From assembly GCA_017625095.1 (NCBI GenBank), contig JAGALQ010000020.1:62001-126000 (forward strand): DNA of 64,000 bases, in the 5' to 3' direction. Below the pieces are notes generated by a model, which was not told the DNA's origin, searched no databases, and was given only the letters and a program-made list of their open reading frames with translations. Source of the DNA: Clostridia bacterium (lineage in GTDB: Bacteria > Bacillota > Clostridia > Oscillospirales > Acutalibacteraceae). Below, in pieces: positions 6,988 through 15,067 of this stretch. Position 1 is the first letter of the stretch. Every line of letters begins with the position of its first letter. Made by a program: the position numbers and the translations under genes.

Positions 6988-7129
6988 CAATCCTCAGTCA
7001 AAATCGCAAGCGATTTCGACAGCTCCTTTCAAAAGGAGCTTTTGACAAATCACTTTACAGCAATTTAGCTTATAGCTTTACCTCCTTTTGAAAGGAGGTG
7101 GCACGGCGCAAGCCGTGACGGAGGATTGT
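6988..7129. repeat. CAAYCCTC...GAGGATTG hairpin repeat, copy 3, with insertion
   Basis: Starts CAATCCTCAGTC and ends GTGACGGAGGATTGT. The first variable hairpin is AAAATCGC/GCGATTT and the second is CACGGC/GCCGTG. Between the two inner hairpins it has about 40 extra bases compared with copies 2 and 4. It ends directly against the stop codon of the NUDIX gene. Confidence 0.82.
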
Positions 7130-7576
7130 TTATTTTTTCTTTAATTCAACAAACTTTTTAATATAGCCTATTTGTGTTGGCATTATATTTTCCGGCAGAT
7201 TATCCAGACTGAAAAATACAAGCTCTTTACTTTCACTGTCGGGTTTTAAATCTCCGAAAAATTCGTTAATCTCATACACTATATCTGTATAGTAAACTTC
7301 ATCTTTATTGGGATAGACCATATGAACATTTGCTTTTATATCAAACAGTTTCGGGTTAGCAATTTCAAGATTAGTTTCTTCTTTGATTTCTCTTCTCAAA
7401 GCTTCATCTAAACTTTCGCCAAGCTCTATTGCGCCACCGGGTGTGCACCATTCACCTGTATCTGTTCTTTTTTCAAGCAGCAAACCTTTTTCTTCATTAT
7501 ACAAAATACCCATCGCGGCAACTGCCATTATCGGAGCGTGTCCGACAAACTTTCGCATATCACCAATATAACTCAT
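7130..7576 (-). CDS. NUDIX hydrolase
   Basis: 148 residues with a full Nudix box at about 47-70: GGAIELGE, the REIKEE core and a final TNL, where the usual glycine is replaced by asparagine. This helix binds Mg and hydrolyses nucleoside diphosphates linked to another moiety. The N-terminal MRKFVGHAPIM is common in ADP-ribose or NTP pyrophosphatase-like members. The substrate cannot be predicted. GAGGTG lies 6 bases before the ATG. The gene is AT-rich compared with murD and secA, and lies between repeat copies at 6988 and 7595, suggesting it entered with them. Confidence 0.88.
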   Translation of the reverse strand: MSYIGDMRKFVGHAPIMAVAAMGILYNEEKGLLLEKRTDTGEWCTPGGAIELGESLDEALRREIKEETNLEIANPKLFDIKANVHMVYPNKDEVYYTDIVYEINEFFGDLKPDSESKELVFFSLDNLPENIMPTQIGYIKKFVELKKK

Positions 7577-7594
7577 TCAATACACCTCTTTTTT

Positions 7595-7690
7595 ACAACC
7601 CTCAGTCACTTCGTGACAGCTCCCTTCAAAGGGAGCTTTTATTACCTCCTTTTGAAAGGAGGTGCCGAGCATAGCGAGGCGGAGGATTGT
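7595..7690. repeat. CAAYCCTC...GAGGATTG hairpin repeat, copy 4
   Basis: Nearly identical to copy 2 in the left half (ACAACCCTCAGTCACTTCG and the two CTCC hairpins). The right variable stem differs (GCCGAGCATAGCGAGGC). The last base is also the first base of the stop codon complement of the next minus-strand gene. Confidence 0.82.
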
Positions 7691-8184
7691 TATTGACTCA
7701 ACAGCTCAACTATTTCGTCACTGAGTTTCAGGTATTCTTCCTGCGAATCAAGGATTTTCTTTGCAATAAACTTCCACGAAAAGCGCTCGCTGTAATCCTC
7801 TGCCGTATCGTCACGGTAGGGGTTATTTTTTATCAGCTCAATTATCTCGCGGCTCAGCTCAACATCACCCTTGCGCATCACACGCTTTGCGGTGAAAATA
7901 AGCGAATATTTATATGTATTGAGTCTGCCGAAATAAACCGAGCGCAGGTAGCTGTTTTCAGCAATTACACGCACCATATTATCCTTATTCTTGCGGTGCA
8001 TCAGGTAGCGGCTTGTGAGCCTTGCAACACAGGCACTTGCCGCACGCGAATGAGAAAAAAGCGCTTCGTTTTCTTTCAGCAGCTCGAGCACTTTTTCAAG
8101 CGCAGCCTGCGGATTTTCGGCTGTCAGCGCATCAATTTCAAGCCCGATTTGTTTTTCGTTTTCAATCAGATATTCAGCCTGCAT
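7690..8184 (-). CDS. uncharacterised helical protein downstream of murD
   Basis: 164 residues from the preferred ATG at 8184, which overlaps the murD stop codon. It is charged and helical throughout, without membrane segments or cysteine motifs: EKQIGLEIDAL, ALEKVLELLKENE and a C-terminal SDEIVELLSQ. A run of basic and aromatic residues in the middle (RKNKDNMVRVIAENSYLR) may be a repeat-type helical solenoid. I do not recognise a family. The overlap with murD implies coupled translation. An earlier in-frame start at 8226 would lie deep in murD and is unlikely. Confidence 0.65.
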   Translation of the reverse strand: MQAEYLIENEKQIGLEIDALTAENPQAALEKVLELLKENEALFSHSRAASACVARLTSRYLMHRKNKDNMVRVIAENSYLRSVYFGRLNTYKYSLIFTAKRVMRKGDVELSREIIELIKNNPYRDDTAEDYSERFSWKFIAKKILDSQEEYLKLSDEIVELLSQ

Positions 8185-9481
8185 AATCTGCCACCATTTT
8201 CTTGAAGGCGTTGCCCTTCTCCTCAAAATTCTTATAGCGGTTATAGCTTGCCGCCGCAGGAGAAAGCAGGCAAGCCTTGCCGCTCTGAGTCAGCTCAAAG
8301 CTCTTTGCAACCGCATCCTCAAGTGTCTCACAGCGCACAATATTGAGCTTGCATCCCTTTGCTTCAAGGGCAGAAGCAATGCTGTAGCCTGTTTCGGGCA
8401 TACAGATAAGGTTATCAATCGGTGCAGACATAAGCTCCGCCACAAAATCCGAATAATCAAGACCTCTGTCCATACCGCCGATAATAAGCGTGCCGACATT
8501 GCCGAGGGCTCTGACGTTGCCCATAACGGCGTGAGGAATTGTTGCGATTGCATCGTCATAGAAGCTGATGCCGTTTTTGACGGCAAATTTTTCGAGTCTG
8601 TGCGCAATTCCGCCAAACTCGCTGACTGCTTTTTCGATTGCCGCGTCACTTACGCCGAATTCACGCACGGCCGTTGCAGCATAGAAAATATCCTGCCACT
8701 GAAGCTCACCCGGCAGTGCCTCGGTAAGCGTTGTGAGCTTTCTGAAAAACTCATCGTTTTCATAAGCCTTACGGCTGACCCTTACCATACGTGAGCGCAC
8801 AAAGCTGAGGTCGCCGACAACATCCTCAAGCAGCTGGTCCGCATTTGAAATAAAGAGGTTATTCTCATTCTGGTAGCGGACAATGTTGAGCTTTGCGCCT
8901 ATATAGCCCTCAAAGCCGTTATAGTGGTCAAGATGCTCGGGAAAAGCGTTTGTGAAAACCGCAACGTCGGGTGATGCGTGAGAAAACTCGAGCTGATGGC
9001 AGCTCATTTCAATAACCGCAATCTTGCCCTCAATCTCATCAAGACTTTCAAAAACAGGTGTGCCGATGTTGCCCATTACCATTGAGGGCACACCGTCTGC
9101 CTGAAGCATACGGTAAATGAGAGTTGTTGTGGTTGTTTTGCCCTTTGTGCCTGTGATACCGATCTTTTTGCAGGGCACAAAACGCAGGAAAAGATCCATT
9201 TCACCCGTTACGGTTGTGCTGTCGTCTATTTTAACGTCACGCAGAGAAATGCCCGGGCTTTGCATAACGATATCAAAATCGTTTATACAGTCAAGATAAT
9301 TCTCGCCGCAGATGAGCGTAACATTACCGTCATCAACCTTGACGGGGGTTCTGTCGGCAACAGTCAGGTGCATATCCGGATAATGCTTTCTGATAAAGCC
9401 GAGTGTTGCCCTGCCCTCTCTGCCAAGACCGAGAATGAGAATATTTTTATCCTTAAAAAAATCAATAAGTGCCTGATACAT
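8174..9481 (-). CDS. murD: UDP-N-acetylmuramoyl-L-alanine--D-glutamate ligase
   Basis: 435 residues, normal for MurD (about 450). It adds D-glutamate to UDP-MurNAc-L-Ala in the cytoplasm during peptidoglycan precursor synthesis. The N-terminal Rossmann part has LILGLGREGRAT (15-26); the ATP loop is TGTKGKTT (110-117); the central domain shows EMSCHQLEF and FTNAFPEHLDHY, where the metal-binding His and Asn of Mur ligases lie; the C-terminal domain has the DDAIATIPHA segment. No other mur gene is next to it, so it sits outside the usual dcw cluster. Confidence 0.95.
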   Translation of the reverse strand: MYQALIDFFKDKNILILGLGREGRATLGFIRKHYPDMHLTVADRTPVKVDDGNVTLICGENYLDCINDFDIVMQSPGISLRDVKIDDSTTVTGEMDLFLRFVPCKKIGITGTKGKTTTTTLIYRMLQADGVPSMVMGNIGTPVFESLDEIEGKIAVIEMSCHQLEFSHASPDVAVFTNAFPEHLDHYNGFEGYIGAKLNIVRYQNENNLFISNADQLLEDVVGDLSFVRSRMVRVSRKAYENDEFFRKLTTLTEALPGELQWQDIFYAATAVREFGVSDAAIEKAVSEFGGIAHRLEKFAVKNGISFYDDAIATIPHAVMGNVRALGNVGTLIIGGMDRGLDYSDFVAELMSAPIDNLICMPETGYSIASALEAKGCKLNIVRCETLEDAVAKSFELTQSGKACLLSPAAASYNRYKNFEEKGNAFKKMVADYAG

Positions 9482-9514
9482 AGCCTTTACTTTCCTTTGC
9501 GTAAGATTGATAAA

Positions 9515-9544
9515 TGAAGAGGTAAACCCTGATTTACCTCTTCA
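9515..9544 (-). terminator. intrinsic terminator of secA
   Basis: TGAAGAGGTAAA pairs perfectly with TTTACCTCTTCA across a 6-base loop, followed on the minus strand by TTTATC. It lies 13 bases after the secA stop. Confidence 0.75.
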
Positions 9545-9557
9545 TAAAAAATGTTAT

Positions 9558-12308
9558 TTATTTTTGTGCCTGTGCCGCAGGTGAGCCGCAGCACTTCTTA
9601 TATTTCTTGCCGCTTCCGCAGGGGCAGGGATCGTTCGGACCGACCTTATCGCTTGCAGCCTTGCGGACAGGACGTTTTTTGTCCGTACCGTCACCGCCTG
9701 CGTTGGTTGCAACCTCTTTGACCTTCTGCTCACGCTTTGTGTCATCCTCTGTTCTGACCTGAACGGTGAGGAGCATACGCACGGTATCCTGACGGATCTG
9801 GCGTGTCATATCGTCAAACATATCGTAGCCTTCGAAACGGAAAGCAACGATGGGATCCTTCTGACCGTATGCACGAAGACCGATACCTCGTTTGAGCTCT
9901 TCCATAGCGTCAAGGTGATCCATCCACTTGGCGTCAACATTATCGAGAAGAACCTTGCGCTCGAGCAGAGGCATAAGCTCGCCGAGCTCAACTTCTCTGT
10001 CTGCATAACGCTTTTCTGCACGCTCAATAAGAGTGAGTCTGATTTCATCGCGGTCGTTTTCGATATCACCGAAATCATTCTCATTAACAAGCCAGCCCAT
10101 ATAATACTGCTTGAGTGAGTCCATACTCCAGTCCTTGGGATCTGCAGATGCAGGCAGATAAAGGTCAACCGCATCGCCGATGCTGTCTGTTACCATCTTC
10201 ATAAGAGCAGTCTTAAGCTCTTCACCGTCGAGAACCTGATTACGCTGCTTATAGATAAGCTCACGCTGCTGATTCATAACGTCATCGTACTGAAGGACGT
10301 TTTTACGCATTGCAAAGTGGTTGCTTTCAACCTTCTTCTGTGCGTTTTCAACAATGTTGGAGAAGATTTTTGTATCAAGCGGCATATCTTCGGGAGCATT
10401 GAGACGCTCAAGCATCATCTGTGCCTTATCGCCGCCGAAAAGACGTGTTACGTTATCATCAAAGCTGAGGAAGAACTGGCTTTCACCGGGGTCGCCCTGA
10501 CGGCCTGAACGGCCTCTGAGCTGGTTATCGATACGGCGGGAATCGTGACGCTCCGTGCCAATGATATAAAGGCCGCCCGCCTGACGCACCTGCTCAGCCT
10601 CGTCAGCAATTTCATCCTTGTACTTTGCCTCAAGCTCGGTATAGGTCTTGCGTGCCTCAAGAATTTCTTCGTTATCTGTTTCTGCAAAACCTGTTGCCTC
10701 GGCAATCATTTCCTCGGTGTAGCCCATACGGCGCATCTCGCTCTTTGCAAGGAACTCCTCATTACCGCCGAGCTTGATATCGGTACCACGGCCTGCCATA
10801 TTTGTGGCGATTGTAACCGCACCGAACTTACCTGCCTGAGCGATAATCTCAGCTTCCTTATCGTGGAACTTTGCGTTGAGCACCTGATGCTTTATGCCTC
10901 TCTTCCTGAGAAGCGAGCTGAGGATTTCAGACTTTTCGATTGAGATTGTACCGACAAGCACGGGCTGACCCTTTGCGTGACACTCCTCAATTCTGTCAAG
11001 GATTGCACGGAATTTGATAGGCTCTGTCTTATAGATAACGTCGGGGTTATCCTTTCTTGCCATAGGCTTGTTTGTGGGAACTTCGACAACGTCAAGGTTG
11101 TAGATTTCCTGGAATTCGACGCTCTCTGTCTTTGCAGTACCGGTCATACCGGAGAGCTTGTCAAACATACGGAAATAGTTCTGGAATGTGATTGTTGCAA
11201 GAGTCTTGCTCTCGTGCTCGACCTTAACGCCTTCTTTAGCTTCGATAGCCTGATGCAGACCCTCGTTGTAGCGTCTGCCGAGCATAATACGGCCCGTGAA
11301 CTCATCAACAATGAGAACCTTGCCCTCTTTTACAACGTAATCTATATCACGGCGCATAACACCGTTTGCCTTGATAGCCTGGTTGATGTGGTGCTGGATT
11401 GTGAGGTTTGTGCCGTCCATAAGATTTTCGACGTTGAAGTAACGCTCGGCTTTTTCGACACCGCTCTTTGTGAGTGTTGCGGTGCGTGCCTTTTCGTCAA
11501 CAACGTAGTCACCGTCATCGCCTACGGATTCGACCGTTTCCTTCTTGGAGTCAACCTCACGTACGATCTTTACCTTAAGACTCTTAGCAAACCTGTCGGC
11601 AAGGTCATAAAGTTGAGTTGAAGCTTCACCTCTGCCCGAAATGATAAGCGGAGTTCTTGCCTCGTCTATAAGGATTGAGTCAACCTCGTCGACGATAGCG
11701 AAGTTGTGGCCGCGCTGAACACGCTGCTCCTTATACTGAACCATATTGTCACGAAGATAGTCAAAACCCATCTCGTTGTTTGTGCCGTAGGTGATATCTG
11801 CAGCATAAGCCTCACGGCGCTGAGTATTGTCGCAGTCGTGAACGATAAGGCCGACTGTAAGACCCATAAAGCGGTAGACCTTGCCCATCCACTCGGAGTC
11901 ACGTCGTGCAAGATAATCGTTAACGGTAACGATATGGACACCCTTACCGCTCAGGGCATTGAGGTAAGCGGGAAGAGTTGTTGTAAGAGTTTTACCTTCA
12001 CCTGTTTTCATTTCGGCAATTCTGCCCTGGTGAAGCACGATACCGCCGAGAATCTGTACGGGATAATGCTTCTGCTTGAGCACACGCCATGCAGCTTCAC
12101 GGCAGGCGGCAAATGCCTCCGGCAGAATATCGTCGAGGGTTTCGCCCTTTTCGAGTCTTGATTTGAATTCGGGTGTCTTTGCCTGAAGCTCCTTATCGCT
12201 CAGGCGTGCATACTCATCCTCAAGCTTGAGCACCTTATCCTTGATAGGAGTGATTCTCTTTAATTCTTTTTTTGAGTAGTCGCCGAATATCTTCGTAAAA
12301 ATAGACAT
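9558..12308 (-). CDS. secA: preprotein translocase motor subunit SecA
   Basis: 916 residues, full length. SecA is the ATPase that drives unfolded preproteins through SecYEG. Walker A is TGEGKT within [11 protein letters not shown] (about 99-109), Walker B is VDEVDSIL, the preprotein cross-linking and helicase-2 parts follow ([39 protein letters not shown]). The C-terminus after a basic linker ends in a SEC-C zinc motif, [14 protein letters not shown], which in other bacteria binds SecB or ribosomes. It is transcribed alone. A long antisense frame at 10977-11621 is a shadow of its codon pattern. Confidence 0.97.
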   Translation of the reverse strand: MSIFTKIFGDYSKKELKRITPIKDKVLKLEDEYARLSDKELQAKTPEFKSRLEKGETLDDILPEAFAACREAAWRVLKQKHYPVQILGGIVLHQGRIAEMKTGEGKTLTTTLPAYLNALSGKGVHIVTVNDYLARRDSEWMGKVYRFMGLTVGLIVHDCDNTQRREAYAADITYGTNNEMGFDYLRDNMVQYKEQRVQRGHNFAIVDEVDSILIDEARTPLIISGRGEASTQLYDLADRFAKSLKVKIVREVDSKKETVESVGDDGDYVVDEKARTATLTKSGVEKAERYFNVENLMDGTNLTIQHHINQAIKANGVMRRDIDYVVKEGKVLIVDEFTGRIMLGRRYNEGLHQAIEAKEGVKVEHESKTLATITFQNYFRMFDKLSGMTGTAKTESVEFQEIYNLDVVEVPTNKPMARKDNPDVIYKTEPIKFRAILDRIEECHAKGQPVLVGTISIEKSEILSSLLRKRGIKHQVLNAKFHDKEAEIIAQAGKFGAVTIATNMAGRGTDIKLGGNEEFLAKSEMRRMGYTEEMIAEATGFAETDNEEILEARKTYTELEAKYKDEIADEAEQVRQAGGLYIIGTERHDSRRIDNQLRGRSGRQGDPGESQFFLSFDDNVTRLFGGDKAQMMLERLNAPEDMPLDTKIFSNIVENAQKKVESNHFAMRKNVLQYDDVMNQQRELIYKQRNQVLDGEELKTALMKMVTDSIGDAVDLYLPASADPKDWSMDSLKQYYMGWLVNENDFGDIENDRDEIRLTLIERAEKRYADREVELGELMPLLERKVLLDNVDAKWMDHLDAMEELKRGIGLRAYGQKDPIVAFRFEGYDMFDDMTRQIRQDTVRMLLTVQVRTEDDTKREQKVKEVATNAGGDGTDKKRPVRKAASDKVGPNDPCPCGSGKKYKKCCGSPAAQAQK

Positions 12309-12407
12309 TGATTTACCTTCCTTATGTTAAACTTAATGCATCTGACATTATATTATACTATAGAACCTGATAAAAATAAAGGGGGTTGATGTCAACAATA
12401 TTAAATA

Positions 12408-13088
12408 TTATACGTGGTTTTTCAGTTTTTCTTCGTCTGCAATGCAGACAGCACTGCCGCCCAGCACAATCGCACCTTCGGAATTGAGCACTTCAACCGC
12501 TTTGAACAGAGCGTTTTTGTCAAGGCCGAGCTGCTTTGAGAGCTTTAGCATATCCTGCGGCAGAGCAACCTCACCTTTTGCGTTTCTGGGACGTGAGAGC
12601 AGATACTGCGCAAGCTTGCTTTCGGCACTTGCACTTTCAAGAGCAGCGGTTTGTTTTTTTGCCGAAAGACGGTTTATTTCTTCCGACAAAAAAGTGAGAT
12701 AGCTTTTCGCCACCGTAAAATCATCCTGCAAAAGCCAATCCACCGCAGACTTCTTGATAAAAACCACCTTGCTGTCCTGTGCGGCTGCAAGCGTTAAATC
12801 GGCATCCGCTGACAGATAGAGCGTCTGTACTCCGAAAAAACTGCCGTCGGTTTTTGTTTCAACAATTTTTCTGTTCTCACAGACGTGACAGCTGCCTGTA
12901 AGAATAAGCGCAACCGCCTTCTTTACTCCGTGACATGGAAAAACCTGCTGACCTTTTGAAAATTCCTTGAGCAGAACATCTTCGCTCGCAATTATATAGC
13001 GCAGTGCTTCCTCTTTTATGCCCAAAAATGCAGGATGAGCCATTATCAGCTTCACTGCCTTGTCAGCCATTTCCTTGCGCATCTTCAT
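12408..13088 (-). CDS. Crp/Fnr-family transcriptional regulator
   Basis: 226 residues. The first 115 form a cyclic-nucleotide-binding-like beta roll (KEFSKGQQVFPCHGVKKAVALILTGSCHV and GSFFGVQTLY). A long dimerisation helix follows, then a winged-helix at about 165-220 with LAQYLLSR, LPQDMLKLSKQLGLDKNALFKAV. The phosphate-binding residues of cAMP receptors (RxS) are not visible, so another signal or none is likely. A few cysteines occur (52, 69, 72), but not a clear FNR cluster set. AGGAGGGG lies 5 bases before the ATG. It is a single gene with its own promoter, divergent from ychF, with which the 166-base intergenic region is shared. Confidence 0.85.
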   Translation of the reverse strand: MKMRKEMADKAVKLIMAHPAFLGIKEEALRYIIASEDVLLKEFSKGQQVFPCHGVKKAVALILTGSCHVCENRKIVETKTDGSFFGVQTLYLSADADLTLAAAQDSKVVFIKKSAVDWLLQDDFTVAKSYLTFLSEEINRLSAKKQTAALESASAESKLAQYLLSRPRNAKGEVALPQDMLKLSKQLGLDKNALFKAVEVLNSEGAIVLGGSAVCIADEEKLKNHV

Positions 13089-13122
13089 ACGTTCCCCTCC
13101 TATTTTTCAAATACATCTAATT

Positions 13123-13152
13123 ATTATAATACTTGGGCAACGTTCTTGTCAA
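13123..13152 (-). promoter_or_regulatory. sigma-A promoter of the Crp/Fnr gene
   Basis: On the minus strand a perfect TTGACA (13152-13147) and TATAAT (13128-13123) are separated by 18 bases. Confidence 0.75.
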
Positions 13153-13178
13153 TGCCGACGCAAAATATCAAAATACAC

Positions 13179-13207
13179 TTGCACTTTCATTTGAAAGCAT
13201 ATATAAT
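13179..13207 (+). promoter_or_regulatory. sigma-A promoter of the ychF-pth-mfd operon
   Basis: TTGCAC (13179-13184), a 17-base spacer and a perfect TATAAT (13202-13207). It is divergent from the Crp/Fnr promoter 27 bases away. Confidence 0.75.
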
Positions 13208-13254
13208 TATATAGTTAAAATGGATTAATACTATTCAGGACAGGTGAAAACAAA

Positions 13255-14349
13255 ATGAAACTTGGTATCGTAGGTTTGCCCAACGTAGGCAAGAGCACAC
13301 TTTTCAATGCAATTACAAACGCAGGTGCACAGTCGGCAAACTATGCCTTCTGCACAATAGAGCCCAACATCGGTGTTGTCAACGTGCCCGACAGCAGACT
13401 CGACAAGCTTGCCGAGATGTACAACCCCGACAAGTACACACCCGCAGTTATCGAATTTGTCGATATCGCAGGTCTTGTAAAGGGCGCATCAAAGGGCGAA
13501 GGTCTCGGCAACAAGTTCCTTGCAAACATCCGCGAGGTTGACGCAATTGTTCACGTTGTGCGCTGCTTTGTAAACGACGATATCATCCACGTTGACGGCA
13601 ACATCAACCCGATGCGTGATATTGAAACAATCAACCTTGAGCTCATCTTCTCCGATATCGAGATGATTGAGCGCCGTATCGACCGCACGGCAAAGGCAAT
13701 GAAGGGCGACAAGACCCTTGCTGCAGAGCTTGAATTCCTCAAGAGAGTTAAAGCAGAGCTCGAAGAAGGCACACCCGCACGTAATATCGAGTGTGACGAA
13801 AACGAAAAAGAGATTCTTTCACAGTCAACACTGCTCACAGCAAAGCCCGTTATCTACGCCTGCAATATGAGCGAAGAGGATTTTGTTGACGGTCTTGATA
13901 AGAACGAAGGCTACGTCAAGGTATGCGAAATTGCAAAAGCTGAAGGCGCCGAGGTACTTCCCATCTGTGCACAGCTTGAGGCTGAAATCGCTTCACTCGA
14001 CAGAGAAGAAAAAGAGATGTTCCTCGCCGACCTCGGCATTGAGCAGGGCGGTCTTGACCTCCTCATCCAGCGCAGCTACAACCTTCTCGGCCTTATCTCC
14101 TACCTCACAGCAGGTAAGCCCGAGGTAAGAGCCTGGACAATCAAGCGCGGCACAAAAGCACCGCAGGCTGCAGGCAAGATTCACAGCGACTTTGAAAGAG
14201 GATTTATCCGCGCAGAGGTTGTTGCATTTGACGACCTTATGGCTTGCGGCACAATGACAGCCGCAAAGGAAAAAGGCCTTGTCCGCAGTGAAGGCAAAGA
14301 ATATGTTATGCAGGACGGCGACATCGTTCTGTTCAGATTTAATGTTTAA
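13255..14349 (+). CDS. ychF: redox-regulated ATPase/GTPase YchF
   Basis: 364 residues, standard length. YchF (Ola1) is an Obg-like P-loop protein that prefers ATP and binds ribosomes. G1 is GLPNVGKST (7-15); G3 appears as the [20 protein letters not shown] segment; the NMSE segment near 203-206 replaces the usual NKxD and explains ATP preference. The C-terminal TGS domain ends with [10 protein letters not shown]. Start context is AGGTG with ATG 7 bases on. It heads a run with pth and mfd on the same strand with short gaps (31 and 87 bases). Confidence 0.97.
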   Translation: MKLGIVGLPNVGKSTLFNAITNAGAQSANYAFCTIEPNIGVVNVPDSRLDKLAEMYNPDKYTPAVIEFVDIAGLVKGASKGEGLGNKFLANIREVDAIVHVVRCFVNDDIIHVDGNINPMRDIETINLELIFSDIEMIERRIDRTAKAMKGDKTLAAELEFLKRVKAELEEGTPARNIECDENEKEILSQSTLLTAKPVIYACNMSEEDFVDGLDKNEGYVKVCEIAKAEGAEVLPICAQLEAEIASLDREEKEMFLADLGIEQGGLDLLIQRSYNLLGLISYLTAGKPEVRAWTIKRGTKAPQAAGKIHSDFERGFIRAEVVAFDDLMACGTMTAAKEKGLVRSEGKEYVMQDGDIVLFRFNV

Positions 14350-14380
14350 TTGAACAATGAAATAAGGGAACCGACAAAGT

Positions 14381-14980
14381 ATGATATTCAGAAAAAAGAC
14401 TTGCTCCGGCGGACCGGAATACCTTATAGTAGGTCTGGGCAACCCCGGCAGACAGTATGAAACAACGCGCCACAACGCAGGCTGGCTGTGTATGGACCTG
14501 CTGTCAGACAAGCTGAAAGTAAAAATAAACAAGATCAAATTCAAATCAACCGTAGGCGAAGCCGATATCGGAGGTCACCGCTGCCTGCTGATGAAGCCGC
14601 AGACGTTTATGAACCTGAGCGGTGAGGCTGTAGGTGAAGCCTGCAAGTTTTATAAAATTCCGCCCGAAAATGTTATCGTTATTTTTGACGATATTTCTCT
14701 GCCCTGCGGCTCACTTCGCATCAGACGCAAGGGAAGCGCAGGCGGTCACAACGGAATCAAGAGCATTATTCAGCACCTTGGCAGTGATAATTTCCCGAGG
14801 ATCAAGCTCGGTGTGGGCGATAAGCCGCACGCTGATTTTGACCTTGCCGATTACGTGCTCTCAAATTTTTCAAAGGATGAAATTCCGCTCATGAAGCAAG
14901 CGATGGAAAAAGCCTGCAGCGCGCTCGACTATCTGACAGACGGAAAAATCGATGAGGCAATGAGCAGATTCAGCCACTGA
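14381..14980 (+). CDS. pth: peptidyl-tRNA hydrolase
   Basis: 199 residues. Pth cleaves the ester bond of peptidyl-tRNA released from stalled ribosomes. The family's N-terminal signature GLGNPGRQYETTRHNAGW is at 18-35, with catalytic H31 and N21. KPQTFMNLSG, VIFDDISLPCGSLRIRRKGSAGGHNGIKSI and the aspartate of DDIS complete the active site. A ten-residue extension (MIFRKKTCSGG) before the first strand is longer than usual. AAGGGAAC precedes the ATG. Gene order pth-mfd is common in Firmicutes. Confidence 0.96.
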   Translation: MIFRKKTCSGGPEYLIVGLGNPGRQYETTRHNAGWLCMDLLSDKLKVKINKIKFKSTVGEADIGGHRCLLMKPQTFMNLSGEAVGEACKFYKIPPENVIVIFDDISLPCGSLRIRRKGSAGGHNGIKSIIQHLGSDNFPRIKLGVGDKPHADFDLADYVLSNFSKDEIPLMKQAMEKACSALDYLTDGKIDEAMSRFSH

Positions 14981-15010
14981 AAACTCACTTTTCACTATTA
15001 CTTCAATACC

Positions 15011-15038
15011 GCAGGGGGTAGCCTACGCTATTCCCTGC
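15011..15038 (+). other. intergenic hairpin between pth and mfd
   Basis: GCAGGG and TAGC pair with GCTA and CCCTGC around the loop CTAC. It is followed by C rather than a T run, so it is not a standard terminator; it resembles the short palindromes of the other repeat regions. Confidence 0.45.
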
Positions 15039-15067
15039 CTTTCGCCGTTTGACGGTGAGGAGGAAAA

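Noticed and set aside
6487-7690. integron attC sites
   Set aside because: The cassette-like layout is suggestive, but the repeat ends do not contain RYYYAAC/GTTRRRY core sites and no integrase gene is in the window.
10977-11621. 214-codon open frame antisense to secA
   Set aside because: It lies wholly inside secA on the other strand, has no ribosome-binding site or family resemblance, and similar shadow frames occur opposite most GC-rich genes of the window.
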